Below the pieces are notes generated by a model. It searched no databases, had not been told where the DNA came from, and worked only from the letters and a program-made list of their open reading frames with translations. This document shows, one piece after another, positions 12,601 to 25,700 of a stretch of 61,134 bases of DNA. A program made the position numbers and the translations under genes. Position 1 is the stretch's first letter. Each line of letters opens with the position of its first letter. Source of the stretch: Priapulus caudatus (Eukaryota > Priapulida > Priapulimorpha > Priapulimorphida > Priapulidae); the NCBI RefSeq assembly GCF_000485595.1, contig NW_014577186.1, positions 465,071 to 526,204 on the forward strand, written 5' to 3'.

Positions 12601-13200
12601 CATTCAAATTCAATCATGAAAGGAAATTTTTCCCGACGCCACTTGCCACTAACACCAATGCTTTGGCCAGACATACAACGGAGGTAGGCAAATTTCTCAA
12701 AGGATGAGATTCATACTAGGCTCTGCATGATTGCCATTCACACCTAGCTGGGAAATGGCATACAAAAAATTAGAGCCGATAGGGCCTGTAAATGATCTAT
12801 TAATTTTTCCGTTTGCCTTCGAATACAACCAACCATAACTTGTGGCCTAGATAATTACTTCTTATCAAACACAATATTTGTTATCATGATTTCTTTCACA
12901 ATGTGACGACGATTGAAACGAAAAACATGCTACACCAAGTTTGGCACCAAGTGTTCAAGCCACAAGCACAGGGACCGGTAGCAGTTGTGACTAAAAGACC
13001 GTATGACGTCTGATCGAATCAACATGTCAGGTTAACATATCATTTCAATGATCACATACACATACAGCTCAGTACCAAGACAAAGACGTATCTGTTTTGT
13101 AGGCAGAGGGGCACACTACTCATCTGTCTCACCGGTGGTGAAACAAGATGGTGGCTACACTTGTTTTGCCGTCCCCGAGATGAGACATCTCAATGCATCA
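9700..13200. other. Intergenic stretch between TCTP and AMBRA1
   Basis: Tail-to-tail spacer between the plus-strand TCTP and the minus-strand AMBRA1. Apart from the MITE at 11307-11544 I see no coding exon, RNA gene or repeat I can support. The AMBRA1 3'UTR must run into its right end. Confidence 0.6.
11307..11544. mobile_element. Telomere-motif foldback MITE, copy 1
   Basis: The ends read ATAGGGTCTATATGTCCC and GGGGACATAGACCCTAT. Flanked by a direct duplication AGTAGTAGTG (11297-11306 and 11545-11554). The interior has GGTTAGGGTTAGGGAG and the GTACGTTCCGGCAGTACC block shared by all copies. Confidence 0.85.
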
Positions 13201-13211
13201 GACTCTCCGGT

Positions 13212-13664
13212 GTCACGCGAAATTCCTGACGTGTGCAAAAATACATGATATAGGATGCCTATGTGCATGCGTGCCGACCCGACCAATCACAGCTCGTCTT
13301 TGTGTTACGATAAATTGTGTACACTTGGACGAACACAAACTGTCAATTGAAGGTTTGTATAAAATTTGTAATGTTTATATTAGTTAGAGTTTAGAGTTGA
13401 TAGGTAGAGGTTGTAGTTGATATTCTTATTGATTGCTTAAGTGTGTCAATTCAGATCTTATTAATAATGCAAGGAATGAAGTAGTACTAATGATCACATA
13501 GGCATACAGTAGTACTAGTACTACTACACATGCGTGTGGTATGTGGTATGTGTGTGCGGGGTGTGTGCTATGACAGTGCAGACGAGATGTGATTGGTCGG
13601 GTCGGCACGCATGCGCATACGCATCCTATATCATGTATTTCGCTAGTCAGGAATTTCGCGCGAC
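13212..13664. repeat. Inverted repeat just downstream of the AMBRA1 stop
   Basis: Arms of about 90-100 bp: GTCACGCGAAATTCCTGAC and ATACATGATATAGGATGC on the left, complemented at 13570-13664 on the right. Both arms contain GACCCGACCAATCACA or its complement. May lie in the AMBRA1 3'UTR. Confidence 0.75.
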
Positions 13665-13741
13665 CTGACATCGAAAATCGACCCTGAGGCGTGAAGTCTC
13701 CATGTGTGTGGCTCATCCATCGAGTCTGAGGAGCGACATCT

Positions 13742-16700
13742 CTACGTGTCTGTCTCTTCGTCGGTCTGTGTGCTGGTGGTCTGCGTGCTGCGAGATTGCG
13801 TCTGCGTGAACGCGGTCTGGCTGCGCTGCCAGGCGCGTCTCAGCATGCGCAGCAGCTCCTCTCGACTCGAGTCGCGTAGACTGGCGAAGGGACGGCGTGT
13901 GCCGACGCTCGCGGGGCGCGCGACACGGCCGCCCTGCGCGCCACTGCCCCGCGGCCTGCTCTCCTCACTCCGACCCTCCTCCTCCTCCGCCTCCGCCTCC
14001 TCACGTTTCAGAAACGAACTGCAATGGATCAGCATGCAAGTCAGTGATGAGCCCTCATTGACGGGGATTGGAACTCAGTGCGAGCAGACAGAGCAAAAAG
14101 AATGCAGCTCGCAAACGTCATAATGAAAACCATCATGGCTATTATATTGAATACTGTATCGTGGTCTCTGGACTATCTAAACGTCAATACATTGCCTGGG
14201 AACAACTTCTTGCAATCGTGAGAGAAAGACACTTGTAAACCCTATATGGGTATTCGCAAGTAAGATGCCTACCCTAATCGGCACATGTGAAGGTGGCCTT
14301 TATTGGTGCCATAAACAAGGCCTTCTCCTGCTCCCGGAAGCCAGCGTGCTGAATTAGCACTTACATGCTCTGACGGCCGATCCAGTGGATGAACGATGTC
14401 ATTCATGTGCTGTATGAAAATGTATAGCTATTATAGATATTTCCATTCAATCAGAATAAAAGGAATTACTGCACAATCAAGAAAAATGTAACTTAATACC
14501 TAATAGCAAACATGTCACCATAAGTAAATAATAGGGAACCTACTTCTGATAATAGGGATTCCCTATTATCTACTTCTGATGTTACTTATCACTTCAGTAT
14601 TAAAATTACCATAAGTTTGTGCTATTATGGTATATAAAACAAGAAAATAATCCAGCCACGTTCTTTTGTGTGATGACAATTCCCTTGAAAACTGCATCCC
14701 ATTGAGTGACGTTGTGGTTCTTCTAGACTGATACAACATATCTATTGCTTAATTCAAGTTACCATGTCAAAGTACCGGGACATGGTCTCGCGAGAAGCAA
14801 GTGGCATCATCAAAAGAAACCGCATCAAAATGATGTACAAACAGATAAATTGCTGTATATTTTTGTGAAAATAACAGTGTTACCAGTGTTCTAAGACAGG
14901 CAAGCCTTACTTTAGACACTTGCTGTTACGCAAGCAATTCATGTAGTGGTCAGAAAAAATACAATAACGGTCAGGAACTGTTTTTAAGCGTTGCCATGAG
15001 TGATAGCTACTTGGTCAGAAATATGATGAAGTAGTTATTGGTATAGACACGTACACAATCACAGGTACATGTTAGTGTGCAGCCACAGATCGGGCTGTGT
15101 AGTCATGGGTATGGGTGTGCAGTCACGAGTAGGGGTAAGGTTACACCTACTCACAGATAAGATTGCACAGTCACCAGGGGGACCACTATGTACAGCTATG
15201 GACAACTTTACATGACAATGTGCAGTTACTCTTTCCACTTGATTCGAGAAAAAATCTAGGACTTATTAAGCTGTTCGACTACAAGAGAGAACATCTATAC
15301 TGTAACTCGTGTATTATGCAGAGTATGTATAATTAAAAATGCATAATAATAATAATAACTAGAGCACTCAGAGAGCACAGACCTCCGCCAAGGCAGCTCA
15401 ATTCTGTCACTGTGAAAAATGTTATTAATTAATTAATTAATTAAATAATTAATTGGATCCTGATAACTACCAAAATGTAATCAATTCTAAGTTAGCCGAT
15501 TTCTGACGTATCCTAAAAATTCAATTAATTAATTAATTTATTGGATCCGGATGACCACCAAAATGTAATCAATTCTAAGTTACCCCATTTCTGACCTATC
15601 CTGAAAATGTTATTAAGTAATTAATTAATTAATTATTAAATTGGATCCGGATCACCACCAAAATCTCATCAATTCTAAGTTAGGCGATTTCTGACCTATC
15701 CTGAAAATTTTATTAATTAATTAATTAATTATTAAATTGGATCCGGATCACCACCAAAATCTCATCAATTCTAAGTTAGGCGATTTCTGACCTATCCTGA
15801 AAATTTTATGACAATCCGTCCATAACTTTTTCAGTTAGGCTGTACACAAACAAACCCACAAACGAACAAACACACGCCGGTAAAAACATAACCTCCTGCC
15901 AACCCCTTGGCGGAGGTAATAAACTCAAAAGCCAAAGATATGATTCAGCTAAAGTGTATTAGTGTTCATATATAACTCCATAATACCACCATAGTGCATA
16001 CGTGTTACAGTCAGTCTCACCCTAGTATAGTGTCTCCTAATGTCAATGTCAACTGTAATGCCAACCCATCAAAGAGCTTTACAGGCGGTACCGTGACGAG
16101 CGAAATGTACATACTGTCATACAAGCTCCCATGCCGACCTCATCACAGGTTTTGTCCAGCCGGAATATCTGTGCCATCAGCTGCTTGGACTGGCTCTGGT
16201 ATGGGGAATAAGCAAACCGACGTGCAGCTAGCCCCACCAACACAAACTGGTTGCAAGGAGAAATGCATACCGAGATTGCATTGGGACCTGAAAACAATGC
16301 ATATTTTATTTCGCGTTATCCCAGCTAGCTGAACTAGAATTATTCAACTCGTGATTATGATTGAAACAGTCGGTATTTGCAGATGCGCAAGTGCCCCGTT
16401 AGATTTAGACCAAGGCCGCAGATGACCAATTGTTGCACTGCACCTTTAAAATTATAAATCCAGGCAGAAAATGAAATACTGGTAGGCAAAATAGTTTCCC
16501 TGGGAACTTACCAAATCCGTGTGTATACAAGCACTGACCAAGTGTTTCTTTATCAAGAGAGTAGACGGCCAGAATCGTGTCATTCGGGAAAACACCCGTG
16601 TTCGGTATGAAGCAGGCCATCAGCCGACCATCAGCAGAAATGTCACAGTTGGCATCATTGTGAATGCGACAGTGTCCCACCAGCAGGTTACTGTTAGCTG

Positions 16701-19700
16701 AAGCATAACCAGAGGCGTTGAATATGCAAGTACAGTGCACACTGCAGGCATGGAAAATTTCTGTGAATTTCCACGCATTCGACAATCCTCTGGATCGATC
16801 CTGTGAAACGTCTGAATTCGATGAGAAAATTGAGGGGAGGGATAAAGTTCAAGAAATAGATAGCAGTCTAAAGAACAAGTTTTCATGGTCGTGGCTAGAA
16901 AAGACAGTGAGAATCAGTGTTGGTGGCAAAGATGAGTGCTTTTCGCTCATGGATTTCTTTCGCAAGCAGGACAGCAGGAGTCGAAAGGCAAGGTGAAATG
17001 CTTGCAGTTTACCAAACAGTTTGCCTACAGATAAAAAAGTGTGCCTGCCTTCATGGAACATGCCAGGAAATCGAAGAAGCATCTAAAAAAGATTATTATT
17101 ATTTTGTGTTGACTTCATACAAACTGGAAACTTATAAAGCCTATATAAGGCTTATAAACTTATACTACCAAAAGGTATTTCCTCTATGACAAACTTATAA
17201 ATATGCTTAACTTTTTGGTACACATAAACTACTAGGATATCAAATTGTAAAATGTTCAGGGTTTCTTATACATAAGAAGCACAGCGGCGCACTGCCGTTG
17301 TGAAATTTAACATCGCCGTTGTGAAAATGTTCCTGTATTTACCCGCCGTTGTAAAAATAGTGTCAACCCAAAAATAACTAGATCACCACGTGCTTCTGGC
17401 ATATATTTAGATTGATATGCGCGTTTATTGAGTCATGTGACGCGGGGTCTTTTGGTCATGTGATGCGTTATTTTTTCCCAACCTGGCCATTGCCTCCTTT
17501 CTATAATTTTCCCTCAGAAGAAACCCTGATGTTGATCAAAGTTCCCTAAAATATTTTCTGACAACACTCTCTGGCCAAGGACTAGGGTGACTTTGGCAGA
17601 TGTGAAGCTCCTGGAAGTGACACCGATAGCACTATAGAGCATCTAGAGACAGACAGCTTCTGGTCCCTAGGAGCCCCCCCCCCCAAAATGCCCAGCCTAG
17701 AGTGTGCTGCACATAGAAGGTTCCTCCAAATATTAGATTTTGTATTCCTATCCTCGAAACTGAAAGTGAACACTGAAGGAATGGTAAGTTTCAGGGTCGC
17801 ATTCCATACTAGCTGGCTCTGCCTATGAAAATTGAGCAATATCCACGGCAATAAACCACCAAGCCTGCCCTACCTAGTTTGCATCTGTGCCTTTACAATA
17901 AACTCAGTGATGTGTATGCATCATCCTATGTGCATGATTCTTCTTTCCTCCATGTAAAGTGTTGTTAAAAAGTATCTTATCTCAATAACCCTTCTTCAAA
18001 GAAAATGTTTGGTTTAGTGCCCTATAACAACTGATTAAGCTTAAAACAACACTTGGACTGCCTAAAAGAATATGATCCCTCGTAATGCACCGATAGCAGA
18101 TTATGTCTGAAATAGTTGGAGGACCTATGAAACACAACAGCTTAGAGGATTAGGTTCAAGTGTGCAGAGACTGCCTTACCATCACTGATATCTGGAATCC
18201 TATACTGTCTGAAATCCCACCTCTGAATTCGGTGTGTAAGATTTGTGAAGCGATTTGCCATGACTGGCTCACCCTGTACGGCAAAGGCACCTGAAAACAA
18301 ACAAAAAATGCATACTTGCTTAAATACCGTACTCTACTTTACTACGAGAATTTTGACACATCAACAGCCACATAAATAGGTTATATTTTACTACAAAAAT
18401 GAAACTTGCCTGAGATGTTAATACAACATGTACTATAGGAGGTGTAAGTGAAGCAACTTCATTTCACAATCTAGATCTTTTCATGTGCATCACTCAACCC
18501 CACACTGTATCACATGGTAGACATAAACAGAGCTGACTCACATACACCACACCACACTAAGCAACTAAAATATACTGCAGTGTACGTACAAAGATTGCAC
18601 ATGCCGTCATGTTCTAACTTCACCCTGCCTAATGTAACGGCATTCAGAGTACTAAGTAACCTTATGTGAGGCGTCTGCTATAACTTCACCTGCGATCGCA
18701 CGGTTGATGGCACTCTGAAGCGCATCCTCTCGATTGCTGCCCGACGGCTCGGCTTGGCTGACTGTGCGACCTGGCACAGGCTGAAGGTACACACTGCGCC
18801 CCATGTGACCGGGATATCCGAGAAGCCTTGGCTCGTCTCTACGCTGGATCCCTGCCTGATACCTGCAAGAAATATTGAAACGTGTACACAAAATTGCCAG
18901 CAGACAGTTTGCAGATTAATGGGTGGATTGAGGTGGGGTCGGTATGGTCATTGACACCCAAACATAATAGGCATTATATGAAAGATTGAGATATAAGCAG
19001 AAATAAGAGTGAACAGAGTTAGCATAACCACAACACACAACTTTATTTGGGCAAGATATATCAAAAAGCTTTTTTCTTGCACAAAGTCCCTAAATTTATG
19101 TTTACAAAAGAGAGCAACTTGCACGTTTACAGTCTATGAAAGTGAAAATTCACACCGAATGGTGAAAATTCCTAAACGCAGATGAACATCACAAACGCAT
19201 GTTGACAGCAATGCAGATACAGGAACCCTCGCACTATTACAAGTTACAACCGGTAAACAGCCAAGTAATTCTAGATAATCCAGTCTGGATTGGTCGTGAA
19301 TATTATCGATCTCAGCACCAACAGCAGCAGATGAACATACAGGCTAGAATAACGGGTTATGACATCAATGTCTGGTCAACATGACCTGGCATTACCTCTG
19401 CACCTGTCTAGACTCCTCTTCAGTTCTCATCAGTCTATCCAAGCAAGCAGACAACTGCTGACGAACCTCTGTAATAAACAACAATACCAACAATTAAAGA
19501 CAACAAACCGCACATACCTCCATAATATAACTTGCATGAACTTGCTTATATAACAAGACTAGCTCCACGGCCCAGTCGATGTGTTACGTGACTTGTTTGG
19601 CATATACTAGGTCCATTCACAAATGAATGGTTAAATTAGAGTACACAGAGAAGATAAAGAGATTGTTACCGACACAAAGCTAACCCAGCACACACCTCTA

Positions 19701-22700
19701 AGCTCAGACAACAGTGCCAGTTGCCTCGCACTAGTGCCTGCAGCTTCATCTTCTTCATCCTCCTCCACTTCTTCCACATCTGCAACAGCTGCTGGCCGCG
19801 CTGCCTCCTCCAGCACGGTTGCCAGATAACCACTAGATGCAGCGCTATTCGGTGGGGAGGTCAGCCGCCGTGTCATCTCCTCAAGCCGACCACAGAGGCG
19901 TTCATGCCTTTCCTCTATACCTATGAATGTGTAATTCCATTATAAATTGTAACAAGAATCATGCACTTTTAACAGTGAAATAGTAAGTGTAAAACTATAT
20001 ATAATTGTGTGAACCTTGTGCTGAAGGAGGGCCGTTAGCCTTACAACGAAATAAAGTACGAATGCCATATTACTGGATTATCTATCTAAAAGAATACAGT
20101 CAAACTCAGGTTATGCCAAACACAAACATGAAAAATCTTTCTCATGAAACAAATTACTAATGTCAAGATTTTGGCACTTGTTAATCACTCAAAATCGTTT
20201 CTACTTAAACAATCCCTAACCGACTGACCAACCGACAGCCTGATCACCTAAAAATAGGCGACAATGCTGGAGGAAACTGTGAGTTTGTTGGGCTTGTAGC
20301 CCTGGCTTACTTTCGATTACGCGCGCTGGGATCTCTCGCACAGGGATGTTGTCGATGTTGCGGTTGTACAGGTTCTGCACGCGCTCCAGTATCACGGCGA
20401 TGCGCTCTCGCAGATGTGCGCCTGCCTCGTTACGGTAGAAAGACAGACAATGCGAATGTCTCTCAAGTGCCCTCTGCAGTCTAGCAAGAGCTTCCAGTAG
20501 ACAGCTGGGAAATGACTCCATGTTCTGCAGACTTACATCTGCATCGTTGACGATCTGCCTAGAGGGGTCACGCGTGCTTGCCAGCTGCGGCGGGCTGTAA
20601 TATCGGGAGGGTACCGACACCCTGAGACCAGTCTGTCGCTGGTCTGAGGGTGCAGGGCTCAAGGTTGATAGACTATGCATGCCAACAGAGCAGGCACTAG
20701 TCACCGTCACATCTTGCTGACCGTTATCTTGCGACGACGACGACGGCTCAGCTGCTTGGATCATCCTGTCCGTGGTCGAACTCTGTGACAATGCAGGTGC
20801 ATCCGACACGGCTAGCTGTGGTCGGGAACTAGACGGGGAGGATTCGGGTTCGTCTGCTGAAAGCGTAGAGGTGTCCGACACCGCCGCCATGTCACGAGAT
20901 GCGGAGACGGTGGCGCTGCCATCCGGGGCTGCGATGTGAAACTTTTTAGCACCTTCTTGCTGCGACGGACCTGCTGTCGATGCGTCTTTACTAAACGCAT
21001 TACAGTGTGATCTCTTAGCACCTCTTGGATGACCAGCACTGTGGCAGCCTTGTGCCCCAGACACACTCTGCTCTGTGCTTTGCATACCGGGTGTCAGCAG
21101 GCTACTGACACTCTGCGAACTACTGCTTGCAACAGAATCCATGTAGACTGTCGACTCCCGTGACGATCCTGGCTCATCGTCTAGTCTGCCGCCACACTGG
21201 TTGCACATTGTGTGCACATTTCCTGCCACGTGCCCTGAGCTGGTCGACGCCTGACTATAATCGTCGCTCTGTGTCCTTCTAGACTCCAACAGCCCGTGAC
21301 CCTGTCTGTCTTGTGCTTGTAGCCGTGACAACACATCCTGCACCGCCCACGAGCGAATCACAGAGGAGACAAGCAGCCGCAGGTGGCTCTCCGATTGCCG
21401 ATACTCAGCTACTGCCCTCGCAAGAGAACTAGAAAAGAAAACCGCGTAAACTATGTAAAAACGTGTAACTATGACGTTAGATGCTGATTAGATTCGCATT
21501 AAAGATTCCCACACATCTAGTCACAATTGATCGTCGATGGACACAAACACCTACGTAAGTGAATCAGTCATTAGAAATTTGTAACCTGTTTCTGCAACCT
21601 CTATCTACATAATCAGTTTACGCACACCTTTAGAAGACATGCCAGTAAAACATATTAGAACAGCATAAATGAGCCATAACTAGCGCTGAGAGGGTCTATG
21701 TCCCCCAGGGTACTGCTGGAACGTACCCTGGTACCAGAGCATATAAATCAACGTGATTTATATGCTCTGCTGGTACTATCTAATATGCCAGACCGTACCT
21801 CGCCTACTCCACTAACGAGTCTAAGGAGTCGCCTACGCCTACTCCCTAACCCTAACCCTAACCATATCAGATAGTTACCAGGATACGTTCCGGTATACCA
21901 GACCGTACCCATGGTACGTTCCGGCAGTACCCTGGGGGACATAGACCCTATCAGCATAACTAGCATGTGGTCGTAGAGACGTGCCCATACCCAGAGCGCT
22001 GTGAGCCAGATCTCTGTGTTTCTGCTGTGAGTTGCGATAGCCACATGCGACCGACAGTTGTCTCACTGTTTGTAGGCTCAGGTTGCAAGCGACTTGTGCT
22101 GCCACCTGGCTGCAGCTGACCTGGTCCAGCATCTTCCTCAGGGTTCTGAACGTGCTGCCTCAGGATCTCAGCAAACCTCACCCTGCTGAATGCACAATGT
22201 GCTGAACTGTTAGCACTTTGCGTAAGATACTATTCATTTGATTAATTTTCATGTTGAGAAGTCACAGCATTCTATTAATTCCCAAGTTACCTAGGTTAGG
22301 TTGACATAATAGCATCCTAAATAAAATCTATTATATGCATTGATTGAAATCTATATATTGCATGAAATGAAAAAAAAACTTGTAGGTGGCCAGCTCTTAC
22401 AAAAGAACAGATGTGCATGTGCAATAGAACTAACTACTCCAATTTGCAAAACAGTGCATGTTATATATGGACACAGATATGACCAGCAAATGTAATAATA
22501 ATGGTATCGCGTATCACCTCTGAGATGCCATTTCCTGCTGCATGTCCTCGTCCGAAGCTCTCAGCAGGTTTTCTAACTCACTGGTTCTATGTGGTGGTGC
22601 CACCTCAGCAGAGGATCGGCCGAGGGGCGCCGATATTCCCACCTGCCTCTGTACCACCGGCACACCAACCTGCCCCTCTGACGCCGATGCATCGGTCGGC

Positions 22701-25700
22701 TCATGTAATACTGGTTCACTAGCTTGCCCCTGTGCGTCTGGTACACTATTTTGCCCCTGTGACGGAATCGTGCTGATCTGCTCCTCTGTTCCTGTGCTCT
22801 CACTCTCAGGTTGACGTTCCCGCATGTCCAGGTACCTTGCCTGCTGGTGTCTAGGTATGTAGCGTAGTCTAAGAAATGATTAAAACATGTTAAATTATAA
22901 GATGCATGCATGTAAAATAATTTTTTTATAGTATATAGGATAAGATATTGAGGACTGATTCCATCCATGCACAACAAAAGGCAAAGTACGCAAAAAAAAT
23001 TCTGCTTTAACATTTGGAAAACATTTGTGCGAATAATCAAACACTGAATTGCTCAGAAACGAAATCGTTTTATCAATGACAAACAAGTTATGTTATGCAT
23101 TGAAATAAAAATGTTCCAACATTTTCCTTACCTAAGTAACTCCTAATTACCCATTTACAAAAGTTGTTATTGAGGCTAGAAGCCAATGTCTTCTATCACA
23201 TTCATAATTTTGAACATAGGACCATTGAATATAACAAAAATCCCACAAGCAGGATAAAGAAAAAACACCATAAGCAACATAGACACATCACTTGACAGAT
23301 CTACCGCTTTCAGCATTCAGGCATGTTTACGGCCAAAGTAATTTTCAAAGATTCGAGCACACCTGTGCAACTTTAGGGAATTTTGGTGGAACTAGGGATG
23401 CCGACCTGTGTACTTGGATATAGGAAATTCTGTGCAGACATAATATAGAGAACCTAATGTAATGTACTGGTATACCAGCTTTGAGAAATCTTCTGGCTGT
23501 AAAAACAAATTGTAAAGGGCCGCTTTACCGTGCATAGCGCATGCGGTTGCGCAGACCCTCCAGGATGCTCTCATGAACGCGCGTCCGCCGCTGGCTCTCA
23601 TGACTCACATAGGAGGCATACTCGCGCGCGTCTTGCAAGGCATCCTCCTGTGTCGGCGAATGCCGCATTTCATCTGGATCGGCTCTACAACCAGATGCAA
23701 GATTTCACGTCAGAAGACAAACAGACCTGTTTTGTAGACTAACTTCCACTAATCAGGGTTACCCACCCTTTGAGCGCTCTGCCGAATCTTTAAACATCTA
23801 AAACGTAATAGGGCCTGCCACTTATAGCCTATTAAGCATTACCATGATTCACCATATTGCCGAATCTTTGCCGGCTCATTCGAGGCAACCATTTTAATAG
23901 CATGCTAATAAAGTTTATCTCAGTTATTAGCATGTGAACTATAGAGATCCGATGAAATTATTCAATCATTTTAATAGCAGTTTCGAAAAGCTACAGGATA
24001 CCTAATACTGGGAGCGGGCTGGGATGTTTGTCCATAGATCTGATCTCTCCACTCTCTGTAGCGATCAGCAAAGTTACGGTAATGCTGCAGCAGTTCAGGA
24101 GTAATGGTCCTGCGACTGGCTATTGTTCTGCTCTGCTCAGACTCACTCCAGCTGGAATTAATAACAAGAATTTGTGTAACCAACATTTTCTAGATACAGG
24201 CACCAATAGAATTTAGTAACATAACCCTTTCCAACTCTTTCCCTATCCATCTTTTACTTCATCTGTTCTCCCCCTCCTCCCAACCTTCTGTGCCACTTCT
24301 ACCTTCTCTCCTCTCTTAAACGCATTATTTTAACCAGTTTTCCGGACCGTTCTCATATTTTTCTGACCAGTACAATACTTACTGGTATTGCTTGTGTAAC
24401 AGCAAGTGTCCAAAGTAAAGCTAACATGTGTCAGAACACTCGTTCATCGCTATTTTTTTTACAAAAATATACAACAATTGAAATCTGTTTGTTTCCAACC
24501 TGTTGACGCTATTACATGATGATGCCACTTGTTTCTCGCAAGACCCTGTCCCTGTACTTTTACATTTTAACTTTTATTACACTGTATTAAGCAATAGAGA
24601 TGTTGTACCAATCTAGAACCACTACGTCACTCAATGATATGCAGTTTTGTCTGGTGGTTGCTGATTTCAAGGGAAATGCCGTGACACAACAGAACGTGGC
24701 TGCATTATTTGCCATTTTATATACCATAACAGCATGAACCCATGGTAATTTTAATACTGAAGTGATCAGTAACATGTTCGCTATTAGGTGAGACTATATT
24801 TCACTATAATTTTCCTCGTTTGTGCAGTTATTTATAAAACAATTCGTTAAAAGGCATAGCATTTAGCTACACTATTCCTACATACATGCAGTATGTAAAT
24901 TTGTATGTATTCATTATATCAGAAGTCACTGAGTGGCATAATATAGAGAGTTATATTATTAAGAGCATATAAAGAAGGAGAGCGTACAACGGTGAAATGC
25001 TGAAACCATGTTGCAGTACTAGTCAAATTAATAAACTTTCCCCGTTTTATTTTGACTATTCTTTGATATATTATTGATCAGCTGTCCTACCTTGCTAATA
25101 TAAAACAAACCGCATGTCCTTACGATTCCCCTATGCTGAGATAATGAGCGGTGAAAATGTGATATTCTCGCCGAAAACCGACTCGAGATCAATGTTTACT
25201 GAGACTGTCTCTCGCTTTGAGATAACTTCGGGAAACCTCGCGTGTTTCCGTCAATGATTGACAAATGGAATGAATAACGTCTGTTATTGATTGCCATAGT
25301 GATGACCCCCCACCTGTGCCCACCTCACGCTGGATGTATAGTAATCTTTGTAGTACTGACGTGAGTCAGCGCTACCATGGCGCTACACAGCAGCGACCAG
25401 AAGCAATACACTGGCCACAAAGCGAGAGACAGTTGCAGTAAACACTGATTTCGAGTCGGTTTTCGGCAAAAATACCAGATTTTCACCGCTCATTATCTCC
25501 GCGTAGGCGCATCGTAGGGACAAGCGGTTTGTTTTAGGACAGCTGATCAATAATACCGTCAAAGAATCGTCAAAATAAAACGGGCAAAGTTTCTTAATTC
25601 GACTAATACTGCAACATGGTTTCACCATTTCACCGTTGTACGTTCTCTTTCTTTATATGCTCTTGATATTATGCCACACCTGATGACATTACATCAGTTA

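Noticed and set aside
13704-14123. 139-aa plus-strand open frame
   Set aside because: It is antisense to the last AMBRA1 exon, whose minus-strand reading is spliced in phase and ends in conserved TQT motifs. The plus frame is a GC-rich shadow.
15421-15808. CRISPR-like regular repeats
   Set aside because: The units are contiguous tandem copies without unique spacers, in a eukaryotic intron.
22573-23040. 155-aa minus-strand frame
   Set aside because: Out-of-frame reading across AMBRA1 exon 7 and its upstream intron; the spliced frame is the conserved one.
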